A DNA stretch of 14,128 bases, taken from assembly GCA_028701715.1 (NCBI GenBank), contig JAQVQF010000037.1:1-14128 (forward strand), written 5' to 3'. The position numbers were made by a program, and so were the translations under genes. Shown in pieces: positions 9,043 through 14,128 of the stretch. Every line of letters begins with the position of its first letter. Position 1 is the first letter of the stretch. This stretch comes from Eubacteriales bacterium (GTDB taxonomy: Bacteria > Bacillota > Clostridia > Oscillospirales > CAG-382). The notes below the pieces were generated by a model. It did not search any database, was not told where the DNA came from, and worked only from the letters and a program-made list of their open reading frames with translations.

Positions 9043-9279
9043 TTATACGACCGATACGGTCGCGGAATCCTCGGGCCTGAGAGCGATAACCGCGCCCCTG
9101 ATTAAGTAAGCGACCATGTTTCCGTCGGGGCTTTTCTGCAAGCATTCCACCTCGGTACCTTCGATAAGTCCAATATCCAAAAGCCGCCTGCGTATGCTCC
9201 CCGTTGACGTCAGAGAGCTGACTTTAGCGGATTGCCCTTTTTTTAAATCCTTGAGAGTGTACGAATATATATTATTCAT
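9043..9279 (-). CDS. feoA: Ferrous iron transport protein A (FeoA), SH3-like accessory protein
   Basis: A 78-aa cytosolic SH3-like protein of normal FeoA length. The family pattern is visible: TLKDLKKGQSAKVSSL, RRRLLDIGLIEGTEVECLQKSP (the RLxDxGLxxGxxV core), then AVIALRPEDSATVSV at the end. FeoA is needed for FeoB activity and is thought to bind its GTPase domain. AAGGCGG about 10 nt before the ATG serves as ribosome binding site. First gene of feoAB, with a promoter at 9339-9367 and a likely operator at 9313-9327 between that promoter and the gene. Confidence 0.95.
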   Translation of the reverse strand: MNNIYSYTLKDLKKGQSAKVSSLTSTGSIRRRLLDIGLIEGTEVECLQKSPDGNMVAYLIRGAVIALRPEDSATVSVV

Positions 9280-9312
9280 AAAATAGTCCGCCTTATAATA
9301 AATTTAGGATAA

Positions 9313-9327
9313 GGAAACTTTGTTTCC
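9313..9327. promoter_or_regulatory. Candidate operator: perfect GGAAAC-ttt-GTTTCC inverted repeat
   Basis: A perfect 6-3-6 palindrome in the shared region between feoA and the divergent DtxR-family gene. It lies just downstream of the predicted feoA -10 (about +5 to +19), where a bound repressor would block transcription. Position and symmetry fit a DtxR/MntR dimer site, though the sequence was not matched to a named iron or manganese box. Confidence 0.5.
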
Positions 9328-9338
9328 CGTATGTTATC

Positions 9339-9367
9339 ATTATACGTCGGCGCTTTGGCGTTGCCAC
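9339..9367 (-). promoter_or_regulatory. Promoter of feoAB
   Basis: On the minus strand the -10 is a perfect TATAAT (9344-9339), preceded by a 17-bp spacer and a -35 of GTGGCA (9367-9362, four of six consensus bases). A small palindrome TGGCgttGCCA (9356-9366) overlaps the -35. Transcription would start near 9332. Confidence 0.6.
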
Positions 9368-9397
9368 ATATAAAGGAAAAAATATGTTTTATTAAGC

Positions 9398-9405
9398 GGA
9401 GGGGG
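9398..9405 (+). promoter_or_regulatory. Ribosome binding site of the DtxR-family regulator
   Basis: GGAGGGGG lies 10 nt upstream of the ATG at 9416 and fixes the start. A possible plus-strand promoter (TTGCCA at 9361, 16 bp, TATGTT at 9383) lies ahead of it but is weak. Confidence 0.7.
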
Positions 9406-9415
9406 TAAAGCTGAC

Positions 9416-9835
9416 ATGGACGACGGATCTGACTTTTACACTTTTCAAAAACACAAGCCGAACAGCGGCACCCGGATAACCTCTTCCATGGAAGATTATC
9501 TCGAGATGATTTGCAGATTGTTTAAAAAGCAGGATATCGTACGCATTAACGAGCTTGCGGAAAAGCTGCATGTCAGACCGTCCTCCGCTTCCAAAATGGT
9601 GGGTAACCTTAAATATTCGGGACTGGTTACCTTTGAAAAATACGGCTATATAAAGCCCACGGATTCGGGCTTTTCCGTGGGCGAATATCTGTTATACAGA
9701 CACGATGTGCTGAACCGTCTTTTGTGTTTGATAAATAAATCAGAAAACGAAACCGAGCAGGTGGAAAAAATAGAGCATTTTTTCGATGAAAATACCGTTA
9801 GGAATATAGATAAATTTTTAAAAAGTAAAATTTAA
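9416..9835 (+). CDS. DtxR/MntR-family metal-dependent transcriptional regulator
   Basis: A 139-aa two-domain protein without the C-terminal SH3 domain, about the length of Bacillus MntR. After a short N-terminal extension, SMEDYLEMI begins the winged helix-turn-helix domain; HVRPSSASKMVGNLKYSGLV is the recognition region. The dimerisation/metal domain contains YRHDVLNRLL and EQVEKIEHFF. Aligned by eye to Bacillus subtilis MntR, all six metal ligands are present: D27, E30, H96, E117, E120 and H121 (MntR D8, E11, H77, E99, E102, H103). Iron-specific DtxR has Met and Cys at the D27 and E117 positions, so this protein has the manganese-type set. Divergent from feoAB, which it probably represses when metal is plentiful. 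Named here by family only, because the metal sensed is uncertain. Confidence 0.92.
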   Translation: MDDGSDFYTFQKHKPNSGTRITSSMEDYLEMICRLFKKQDIVRINELAEKLHVRPSSASKMVGNLKYSGLVTFEKYGYIKPTDSGFSVGEYLLYRHDVLNRLLCLINKSENETEQVEKIEHFFDENTVRNIDKFLKSKI

Positions 9836-9869
9836 ACAGTACTCATAACCCGATAACCGCAAAAACGAC

Positions 9870-9900
9870 GCAAAAAAAGCCGGGATACCCGGTTTTTTGC
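9870..9900. terminator. Bidirectional intrinsic terminator between convergent genes
   Basis: A GC-rich stem GCCGGG/CCCGGT with an ATA loop is flanked by an A-run on the left (seven A) and a T-run on the right (six T), so both strands show a hairpin followed by T. It sits between the stop of the plus-strand regulator (9835) and the stop of the minus-strand PLP enzyme gene (9913), and can end transcription from both sides. Confidence 0.9.
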
Positions 9901-9912
9901 GATTATTATATC

Positions 9913-10938
9913 CTACAGCAATTCGATAAGCTTTTCCGCATCCTCCGCCTTGGTAGCCCAGCTTGTCACAAAACGAACCACGGTATGCTCCTTGCCGTAT
10001 TTTTCCCAGATCTCAAACGTGGCGTGCTCCCGCAGCTCTGCCATTTTTGCGTTTTCCAGAAGCACGAATTTCTGGTTGGCGGGCGCGCCGTACATCATAG
10101 TGTAGCCTTTTGCCCTAAAGCCTTCTTCCAGCCTTGCAGCGATTTCCACGGCATGGCGCGAAATTTTATAATAAAGGTCTTCGGTAAACAGAGCGTCGAA
10201 TTGTATTCCGAGCAGCCTTCCCTTGGCGAGCAGCCCGCCGTGCTGCTTGATCATCGTGACAAAATGTTTGATTCTTCCCTTTTTAGGTATAACCACCGCT
10301 TCTCCGAACAATGCGCCCACCTTGGTGCCGCCTATATAGAACACATCGGTGTGCCGCGCTATATAGGGCAGAGTTACATCTGTACCGTCCGCCGCAAGAG
10401 CGTAGCCCAGTCTCGCCCCGTCGAGGAACAGAGGTATATCATACTCCGTACATATCTCTTTAAGCCGCTTCAATTCATTTGCGGTATAGAGCGTGCCGCG
10501 CTCCGTCGGATGGGATATATATACCATGCCGGGATAAACCATATGATCTTTTGCTTCGTCGGAATGATACGATACAAGCAGCGCTTTCAAGGATTCCGGT
10601 TCTATTTTACCGCTCTTGTTGGGAATGGTGATAACCTTATGCCCTGAAGCCTCCACCGCTCCCGATTCATGGACGGCGATATGCCCGGTATCCGCGGCGA
10701 CGACGCCCGCGTAGGGCGGCAGCAGCGAATCTATGACCGTGGCGTTTGTCTGTGTGCCGCCCACAAGGAAAAACACATCGGCGTCCGGCAAGCCGCAGAC
10801 GCTTTTTATTTTTTCTTTCGCCATGTCGCAGTAAATATCCGTGCCGTAGCCGGGAGTCTGTATAAAATTAGTTTTAATAAGCCTTTCAAGCACGTCGGGG
10901 TGCGCCCCCTCCATATAATCGCTGTCGAAATGTAGCAT
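9913..10938 (-). CDS. PLP-dependent low-specificity threonine aldolase / beta-eliminating lyase family enzyme
   Basis: A 341-aa fold-type I PLP enzyme of the PF01212 family. Visible: GTQTNAT (61-67) and H86/H90 in the cofactor region, FLDGARLG with D173 and R176, and the Schiff-base lysine K206 in YIGGTKVGALFGE. This pattern is that of low-specificity L-threonine aldolases, which interconvert threonine or other beta-hydroxy amino acids with glycine plus an aldehyde; related members catalyse beta-elimination, so the substrate is not certain. AGGAG lies 7 nt before the ATG and overlaps the end of the activase gene, 3 nt away, making this the last gene of the glycyl radical operon. A terminator follows at once. 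The operon link suggests it handles a product or precursor of the glycyl radical enzyme, but this is inference; it could equally serve general threonine/glycine metabolism. Confidence 0.88.
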   Translation of the reverse strand: MLHFDSDYMEGAHPDVLERLIKTNFIQTPGYGTDIYCDMAKEKIKSVCGLPDADVFFLVGGTQTNATVIDSLLPPYAGVVAADTGHIAVHESGAVEASGHKVITIPNKSGKIEPESLKALLVSYHSDEAKDHMVYPGMVYISHPTERGTLYTANELKRLKEICTEYDIPLFLDGARLGYALAADGTDVTLPYIARHTDVFYIGGTKVGALFGEAVVIPKKGRIKHFVTMIKQHGGLLAKGRLLGIQFDALFTEDLYYKISRHAVEIAARLEEGFRAKGYTMMYGAPANQKFVLLENAKMAELREHATFEIWEKYGKEHTVVRFVTSWATKAEDAEKLIELL

Positions 10939-10941
10939 AAA

Positions 10942-11829
10942 TTAACTCCTGATTATAATATCGTTTAATCTGCTTTTTACGTATGCCATATCCTCCGCGG
11001 AGGGTATCCGTTCTTTGCGGTTTTCGGGTGATAATCCGAGCTGTTTTCTTTTTGACGATCCATAGATATGAAAAGGTAAAAGCTCGACACCCGCGCAGTT
11101 TTTCAGCCTGGAAAACATTTTTATCAAGCCTTGATAATGAACGTCATCCATATTTACGCTTTTTACCATTATACAGCGTAAAACTGTTTTTATTCCCAAC
11201 GAATCGGCACAAATAAGATTGTTATGTATTATATCCGGATAAACACCGGTGCATTTTTTATGCCTTTCGCCGTCGGTGTCCTTAATATCGTAAAGCAGAA
11301 GATCGGTGTACGGCGCGATGCTTATAAAAATTTTCATATCGGTATATCCGCAGGTTTCAATACAGGTATTCAAGCCCGCTTTTTTCGCGGCTTTCAACAA
11401 TGAAAGCGAAAATCCGGGGAAAGCAAGCGGTTCCCCGCCGGAAAGCGTTATGCCGCCCTCTGTGCCGTAAAACGCTTTATCCCGCATTACCGTTTTCATT
11501 ATATCGCCGACCGTATATTGTGTCGCGGTAAGCGAAAGCGCTCCGGCAGGGCAAACATCACAGCATTTCCCGCAGGAAACGCAGAAGCTTCTGTTAAATA
11601 TATGCCCGTTGACGAATGAGTGACAGCCGTTGGGACATGCCGCGCCGCATAAGCCGCAGCATATACAGCCTTGATTAACGTAAAGAATTCCGGGTTTATA
11701 CAGCCGAGCTTCCGGATTATGACACCATACACAGTCAAGCGGGCAGCCCGACATGAATACGACCGTTCTTATTCCGGGTCCGTCATGGGTGGAAAAGCGT
11801 TGAATGCTCGTTATATATGGAGTTTTCAC
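10942..11829 (-). CDS. Glycyl radical enzyme activating enzyme (radical SAM, two ferredoxin-type clusters)
   Basis: A 295-aa activase taken from GTG at 11829. That start overlaps the TGA of the upstream gene as GTGA, has GGAG 8 nt ahead, and gives the family N-terminus with ITSIQRFSTHDGPGIRT. An ATG at 11868 would add 13 residues but has no binding site. The radical SAM motif CPLDCVWC supplies C29, C33 and C36. An inserted ferredoxin-like domain has two CxxCxxCxxxCP motifs (C55, C58, C61, C65 and C83, C86, C89, C93), and SGGEP lies at 130-134. Such enzymes use SAM to abstract hydrogen from the partner's glycine and install the radical. The two extra clusters are typical of activases for glycyl radical dehydratases, decarboxylases and lyases, and are absent from the short PflA. 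The partner is clearly the adjacent upstream gene. Confidence 0.95.
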   Translation of the reverse strand: MKTPYITSIQRFSTHDGPGIRTVVFMSGCPLDCVWCHNPEARLYKPGILYVNQGCICCGLCGAACPNGCHSFVNGHIFNRSFCVSCGKCCDVCPAGALSLTATQYTVGDIMKTVMRDKAFYGTEGGITLSGGEPLAFPGFSLSLLKAAKKAGLNTCIETCGYTDMKIFISIAPYTDLLLYDIKDTDGERHKKCTGVYPDIIHNNLICADSLGIKTVLRCIMVKSVNMDDVHYQGLIKMFSRLKNCAGVELLPFHIYGSSKRKQLGLSPENRKERIPSAEDMAYVKSRLNDIIIRS

Positions 11830-13994
11830 AGCCTGTTCTCCGATTTTTCCATTATCATCCGCTGCCATTCGCTGTCAAGCGTCACGAATCTTGCATTCCA
11901 GCCGGAAACGCGCACCGACAGTGATTTATAGTTTTCGGGATGCGCCTGCGCGTCGCGCAGTACTTTTACGTCAACCACATCCGCCTGCATAAAAAAGCCG
12001 CCGAGTTCGCAAAAGCCGTCGAACAGAGAAATCAGAGCTTTTTTACCGCTCTCGCCTTCCACGGCCGAGGGATGAAGCGCAAGGTCGAGCGCAGCGCCCG
12101 TACCCAGCAGCGTCAGGTCGGCTTTGCAGTGAGAGCGTATCATCGCGGTGACGCCCGCCGTATCCGTCCCGGGTGTGGGAGACGCATTGGGCGCGAGAAT
12201 AGCTCCGCGTTCGGAACCGAAAGGGGTTGCCTTTCTTATATCCTTCCATTCTATTTGTCTGCCGAAGGTGCTTACTCCGGCGGTGAATATAAAGGGCGAA
12301 TTCCTGTTGTATACGCCGCATATTTTTGCGAAATCGTTTATAAGCGACACATATATCGAATCCGCATTGTCGCTGTCGTTGCCGTAATAGGTCAGGCGGT
12401 TTCGCATATATTGCCGCAGCGTTTCATAACCTTCCCAGTTTGCGCCGAGCGATGTCATCAAATCGTCATAGCCTATAAGCTTTTTTTCAAAAACGGCTGT
12501 TTTAATGGCATATAAACTGTTAACGACATCCGCCATCCCGCCGAAATGAGGTGACCTGACCGTATAAACCGCACCGCCGCCGAGATATGACCTGCCCGAA
12601 TCGATACATCCTTCCTCAAGCATGGATACCGCCGAGCACGGACATTCTTCCGAAAAGTTACCGTCCTTATCGAAAACAGAATTTTTTTGTTCTTCCCATA
12701 TTTGTCCTATATGCTTATTCAAGAGGTTTACATAATTCGTATATAGCTCATCATAGCTTGCATAAACCGGATAATTAGGCTCGCCTATATGCAGAGTATC
12801 GTCCAGCAGCAGGCGTAAACCGTCAAAGGACTGATATGTAAACCATGTCTTGCCGGGTATCTGTACCTCCCAGCAACCGTCGTTTGCAAAGTTTACCGCT
12901 TCTTCTTTCGGATACCCTAACTTATATAACGCTTCATATACAACACTCTCGTTATAAACCGCAACCACCCCGCCGCCGTGCCTTATAACCTCCGCCGCTT
13001 TTTCCTTGAATTTATGCGGGGTTTTTGCGTTTTGCCTGACGGTTATCGGGAAATCGCCAATAGGCAGCTCCTCTGCCGTCTCAAGCACAAGATATGACAT
13101 GGTATTGGTAATGTCGTTACCGTTAATATCCGTGCCGCCCAGCACAAGGTTCTGATAATGCTGCGCATCACCGGAGGACGGACACGGCGACGACCTTATC
13201 CATTCACAGCCCTTTATAAAGAAATGAGCGACGATTTCCCTCGCCTTGTCCGTTGTTATGACGCCGTTTTTCAGGTCGCTTTCAAGCAAGCCCCCGACCA
13301 TTTCGTCTATTCTGCCTATCCCCGGCCAGTTGCCGCACAGCCGCACGAAAGCGAAGGTAAACCACAGCGACTGCATCGCCTGATGAAACGTAACGGGAGG
13401 TTCGAAAGGCACTCTTAGTAAGTTTACATAATTTTCAGGAAGCTTATCCTTGACCGCGTTAAGATATCTGCCGTGCCAGACGCGGAATGCTGAAACGGTA
13501 TTCAATATACTCTGTAATACCCTTTTTTCATCATCCGTCCTTCCGGGACGCGCAAGGCTTTGCACGGCTTCTTTTTCGATTCCGTTTATACCCATCCTCA
13601 AGACCTTGGCAAAATCAAGGGTGAGATGACTTACCGACCAAAACAACGCTTCCCCCTTATATTTTGCGGGTACCCGATGATAGATCGCCATACCTAAAGT
13701 CGCCGCGCCCGAAAGCAGCTCACCGTCACATATCCGGACAGGAGCTTTGTGTGCTATTTCATTGATTGCCGCGTCATATTTGTCATAATCGCCGAGCTTT
13801 TCAAAATCAGGGTAGCCGTCCATATGGACGGCGTCGTTTATGACGGCGTCATTTATGACGGTGTCGTTTATGACGGTGTCATTTGTGACAGTGTCGTCAC
13901 CGTATTTGCCCTGTAACGATTCATAGGCGAACCGCCGTGTTTTTTGAGAAAGCCGTATCGGTCTCGGAACGCTTCCCGCGCCGTAAAAAATCAT
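11826..13994 (-). CDS. Glycyl radical enzyme (pyruvate formate-lyase-like), substrate unassigned
   Basis: A 722-aa protein. The glycyl radical loop is RVSGWNARF with G698, 24 residues from the end, preceded by GGFFMQADVVDVKVLRDAQ, as expected for the family. The thiyl cysteine is C374 in ANDGCWEVQIPGKT: a single Cys followed two residues later by E376, the Cys-x-Glu pattern of glycyl radical dehydratases, lyases and decarboxylases, not the Cys-Cys of true pyruvate formate-lyase. Most characterised eliminases have GCVE, and most glycyl loops read GYSA, so this is a divergent subfamily; it is also shorter than CutC, HypD or glycerol dehydratases (roughly 790-850 aa). Residues 32-56 are five copies of a pentapeptide repeat. 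GGAGG lies 7 nt before the ATG, with an extended -10 promoter upstream. First gene of an operon with its activase and a PLP enzyme. The product is cytosolic and oxygen-sensitive; its substrate cannot be deduced. Confidence 0.93.
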   Translation of the reverse strand: MIFYGAGSVPRPIRLSQKTRRFAYESLQGKYGDDTVTNDTVINDTVINDAVINDAVHMDGYPDFEKLGDYDKYDAAINEIAHKAPVRICDGELLSGAATLGMAIYHRVPAKYKGEALFWSVSHLTLDFAKVLRMGINGIEKEAVQSLARPGRTDDEKRVLQSILNTVSAFRVWHGRYLNAVKDKLPENYVNLLRVPFEPPVTFHQAMQSLWFTFAFVRLCGNWPGIGRIDEMVGGLLESDLKNGVITTDKAREIVAHFFIKGCEWIRSSPCPSSGDAQHYQNLVLGGTDINGNDITNTMSYLVLETAEELPIGDFPITVRQNAKTPHKFKEKAAEVIRHGGGVVAVYNESVVYEALYKLGYPKEEAVNFANDGCWEVQIPGKTWFTYQSFDGLRLLLDDTLHIGEPNYPVYASYDELYTNYVNLLNKHIGQIWEEQKNSVFDKDGNFSEECPCSAVSMLEEGCIDSGRSYLGGGAVYTVRSPHFGGMADVVNSLYAIKTAVFEKKLIGYDDLMTSLGANWEGYETLRQYMRNRLTYYGNDSDNADSIYVSLINDFAKICGVYNRNSPFIFTAGVSTFGRQIEWKDIRKATPFGSERGAILAPNASPTPGTDTAGVTAMIRSHCKADLTLLGTGAALDLALHPSAVEGESGKKALISLFDGFCELGGFFMQADVVDVKVLRDAQAHPENYKSLSVRVSGWNARFVTLDSEWQRMIMEKSENRL
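13815..13832. repeat. 18-bp perfect palindrome abutting the tandem repeat
   Basis: GCCGTCCATATGGACGGC is identical to its reverse complement and has no spacer. It overlaps the first six bases of repeat copy 1 and lies inside the glycyl radical enzyme gene (codons for A55 to about G60). It may be a protein-binding site, a cruciform-prone point that promotes repeat slippage, or chance. Confidence 0.9.
13827..13901. repeat. Five in-frame copies of a 15-bp tandem repeat in the glycyl radical enzyme gene
   Basis: Units start at 13827, 13842, 13857, 13872 and 13887; the first reads GACGGCGTCGTTTAT. Copies 1 and 3, and 2 and 4, are most alike, so there is also a 30-bp higher-order unit. On the coding strand they encode GDDTV-TNDTV-INDTV-INDAV and a final INDAV (residues 32-56). 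The length is a multiple of three, so copy-number change would keep the frame. Confidence 0.95.
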
Positions 13995-14000
13995 GCCAAC

Positions 14001-14006
14001 GCCTCC
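14001..14006 (-). promoter_or_regulatory. Ribosome binding site of the glycyl radical enzyme gene
   Basis: GGAGGC on the minus strand, with GGAGG ending 7 nt before the ATG at 13994. It supports that start over an internal ATG at residue 58, which has no binding site. Confidence 0.8.
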
Positions 14007-14012
14007 GTTTAT

Positions 14013-14060
14013 GCCGTTATTATATCACCCCTGATATAAAAATACAATAGAAATAACGGC
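14013..14060. promoter_or_regulatory. Nested inverted repeats around the glycyl radical operon promoter
   Basis: The inner palindrome TTATATCA-CCCC-TGATATAA (14020-14039) is perfect with 8-bp arms and covers the -10 and half the spacer. An outer perfect 9-bp pair, GCCGTTATT (14013-14021) and AATAACGGC (14052-14060), encloses the whole promoter. Both look like operator architecture. The inner site is not an Fnr or Rex box. Confidence 0.55.
14019..14047 (-). promoter_or_regulatory. Extended -10 promoter of the glycyl radical operon
   Basis: On the minus strand TGATATAAT gives a consensus -10 (14024-14019) with an upstream TG (14027-14026), and a partial -35 TTGTAT (14047-14042) lies 17 bp away. 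The start would be near 14012, leaving a leader of about 18 nt before the ATG. Confidence 0.65.
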
Positions 14061-14076
14061 GGGGTTTCCCCCGCCG
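14046..14076 (-). terminator. Intrinsic terminator of a gene to the right of the window
   Basis: CGGCGGGG (14057-14064), a TTTC loop and CCCCGCCG (14069-14076) form a perfect 8-bp GC-rich stem. On the minus strand it is followed by the T-rich TTATTTCTATTG; on the plus strand no T-tract follows. It therefore ends minus-strand transcription arriving from the right, just before the glycyl radical promoter. Confidence 0.75.
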
Positions 14077-14082
14077 ACTGCA

Positions 14083-14128
14083 TTAGTTCCCGCTTCTTTC
14101 AATAAAAATATCCGTTATTATTCGCAAA
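14083..14128 (-). CDS. Possible C-terminal end of an unidentified gene, cut by the right edge
   Basis: In one minus-strand frame the last codons read LRIITDIFIERSGN and stop at TAA (14085-14083), 7 bp before the terminator stem. The position of the stop directly ahead of a terminator is what a gene end looks like, but 14 codons are too few to prove coding or name a family. Confidence 0.35.
   Translation of the reverse strand, partial: LRIITDIFIERSGN

Noticed and set aside
9023..9145. Longer feoB start at 9145, adding 41 residues
   Set aside because: It overlaps 103 nt of feoA in another frame, encodes a basic stretch unlike FeoB, and the ATG at 9022 has a better placed binding site and the family N-terminus.
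13827..13901. CRISPR array
   Set aside because: The units are 15 bp, contiguous without spacers, in frame within a gene, and no cas gene is present.
11826..13994. Calling the large enzyme pyruvate formate-lyase (pflB)
   Set aside because: True PFL has adjacent Cys-Cys and a short activase without extra clusters; here there is a single Cys-x-Glu and an activase with two ferredoxin-type motifs.
14020..14039. Fnr or Rex box at the glycyl radical promoter
   Set aside because: Fnr sites read TTGAT-N4-ATCAA; here the half-sites are in the opposite order (ATCA-N4-TGAT). It does not match the Rex consensus either.

Overview
The window looks like chromosomal DNA of an anaerobic member of the Clostridia (Bacillota). 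The evidence is GGAGG-type ribosome binding sites, tight operons with short overlaps, sigma-A-like promoters, an oxygen-sensitive glycyl radical enzyme with its activase, a clostridial-style FeoA/FeoB pair with a DtxR-family regulator, and the paired radical SAM/DUF2344 genes often found in this group. The genus cannot be named from the sequence. No rRNA, tRNA, insertion sequence, CRISPR array or phage gene was seen.

Left part (1-6782, all on the minus strand, read right to left): a good promoter (TTTACA, 17 bp, TATAAT at 6754-6782) precedes uvrB, then uvrA (18-nt gap), a TIGR03960-type radical SAM protein (8-nt overlap with uvrA) and the first codons of the DUF2344/TIGR03936 partner (13-nt overlap), which runs off the left edge. 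This appears to be one transcription unit joining UvrAB excision repair to a radical SAM pair of unknown function.

Middle part (6878-9900): feoA and feoB, on the minus strand, encode ferrous-metal import. Divergent from them, on the plus strand, is a 139-aa DtxR/MntR-family regulator. The 136-bp shared region holds a feoA promoter and a perfect 6-3-6 inverted repeat just downstream of it, a likely operator. All six MntR-type metal ligands are conserved in the regulator, which raises the question whether it senses manganese rather than iron. A bidirectional terminator at 9870-9900 separates it from the convergent operon to the right.

Right part (9913-14047, minus strand): a three-gene operon encodes a compact glycyl radical enzyme (722 aa, active-site GCWE, radical loop SGWNARF), its radical SAM activase (GTGA overlap) and a PLP-dependent threonine-aldolase/beta-eliminating-lyase-type enzyme (3-nt gap). 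The promoter lies inside nested perfect inverted repeats. The glycyl radical gene carries an in-frame 15-bp tandem repeat next to an 18-bp perfect palindrome. This operon is the best candidate for an undescribed pathway: the substrate cannot be read from the sequence, but pairing a glycyl radical lyase or dehydratase with a PLP aldolase suggests aldehyde or amino-acid chemistry. At the right edge a strong minus-strand terminator follows what may be the last codons of another gene.
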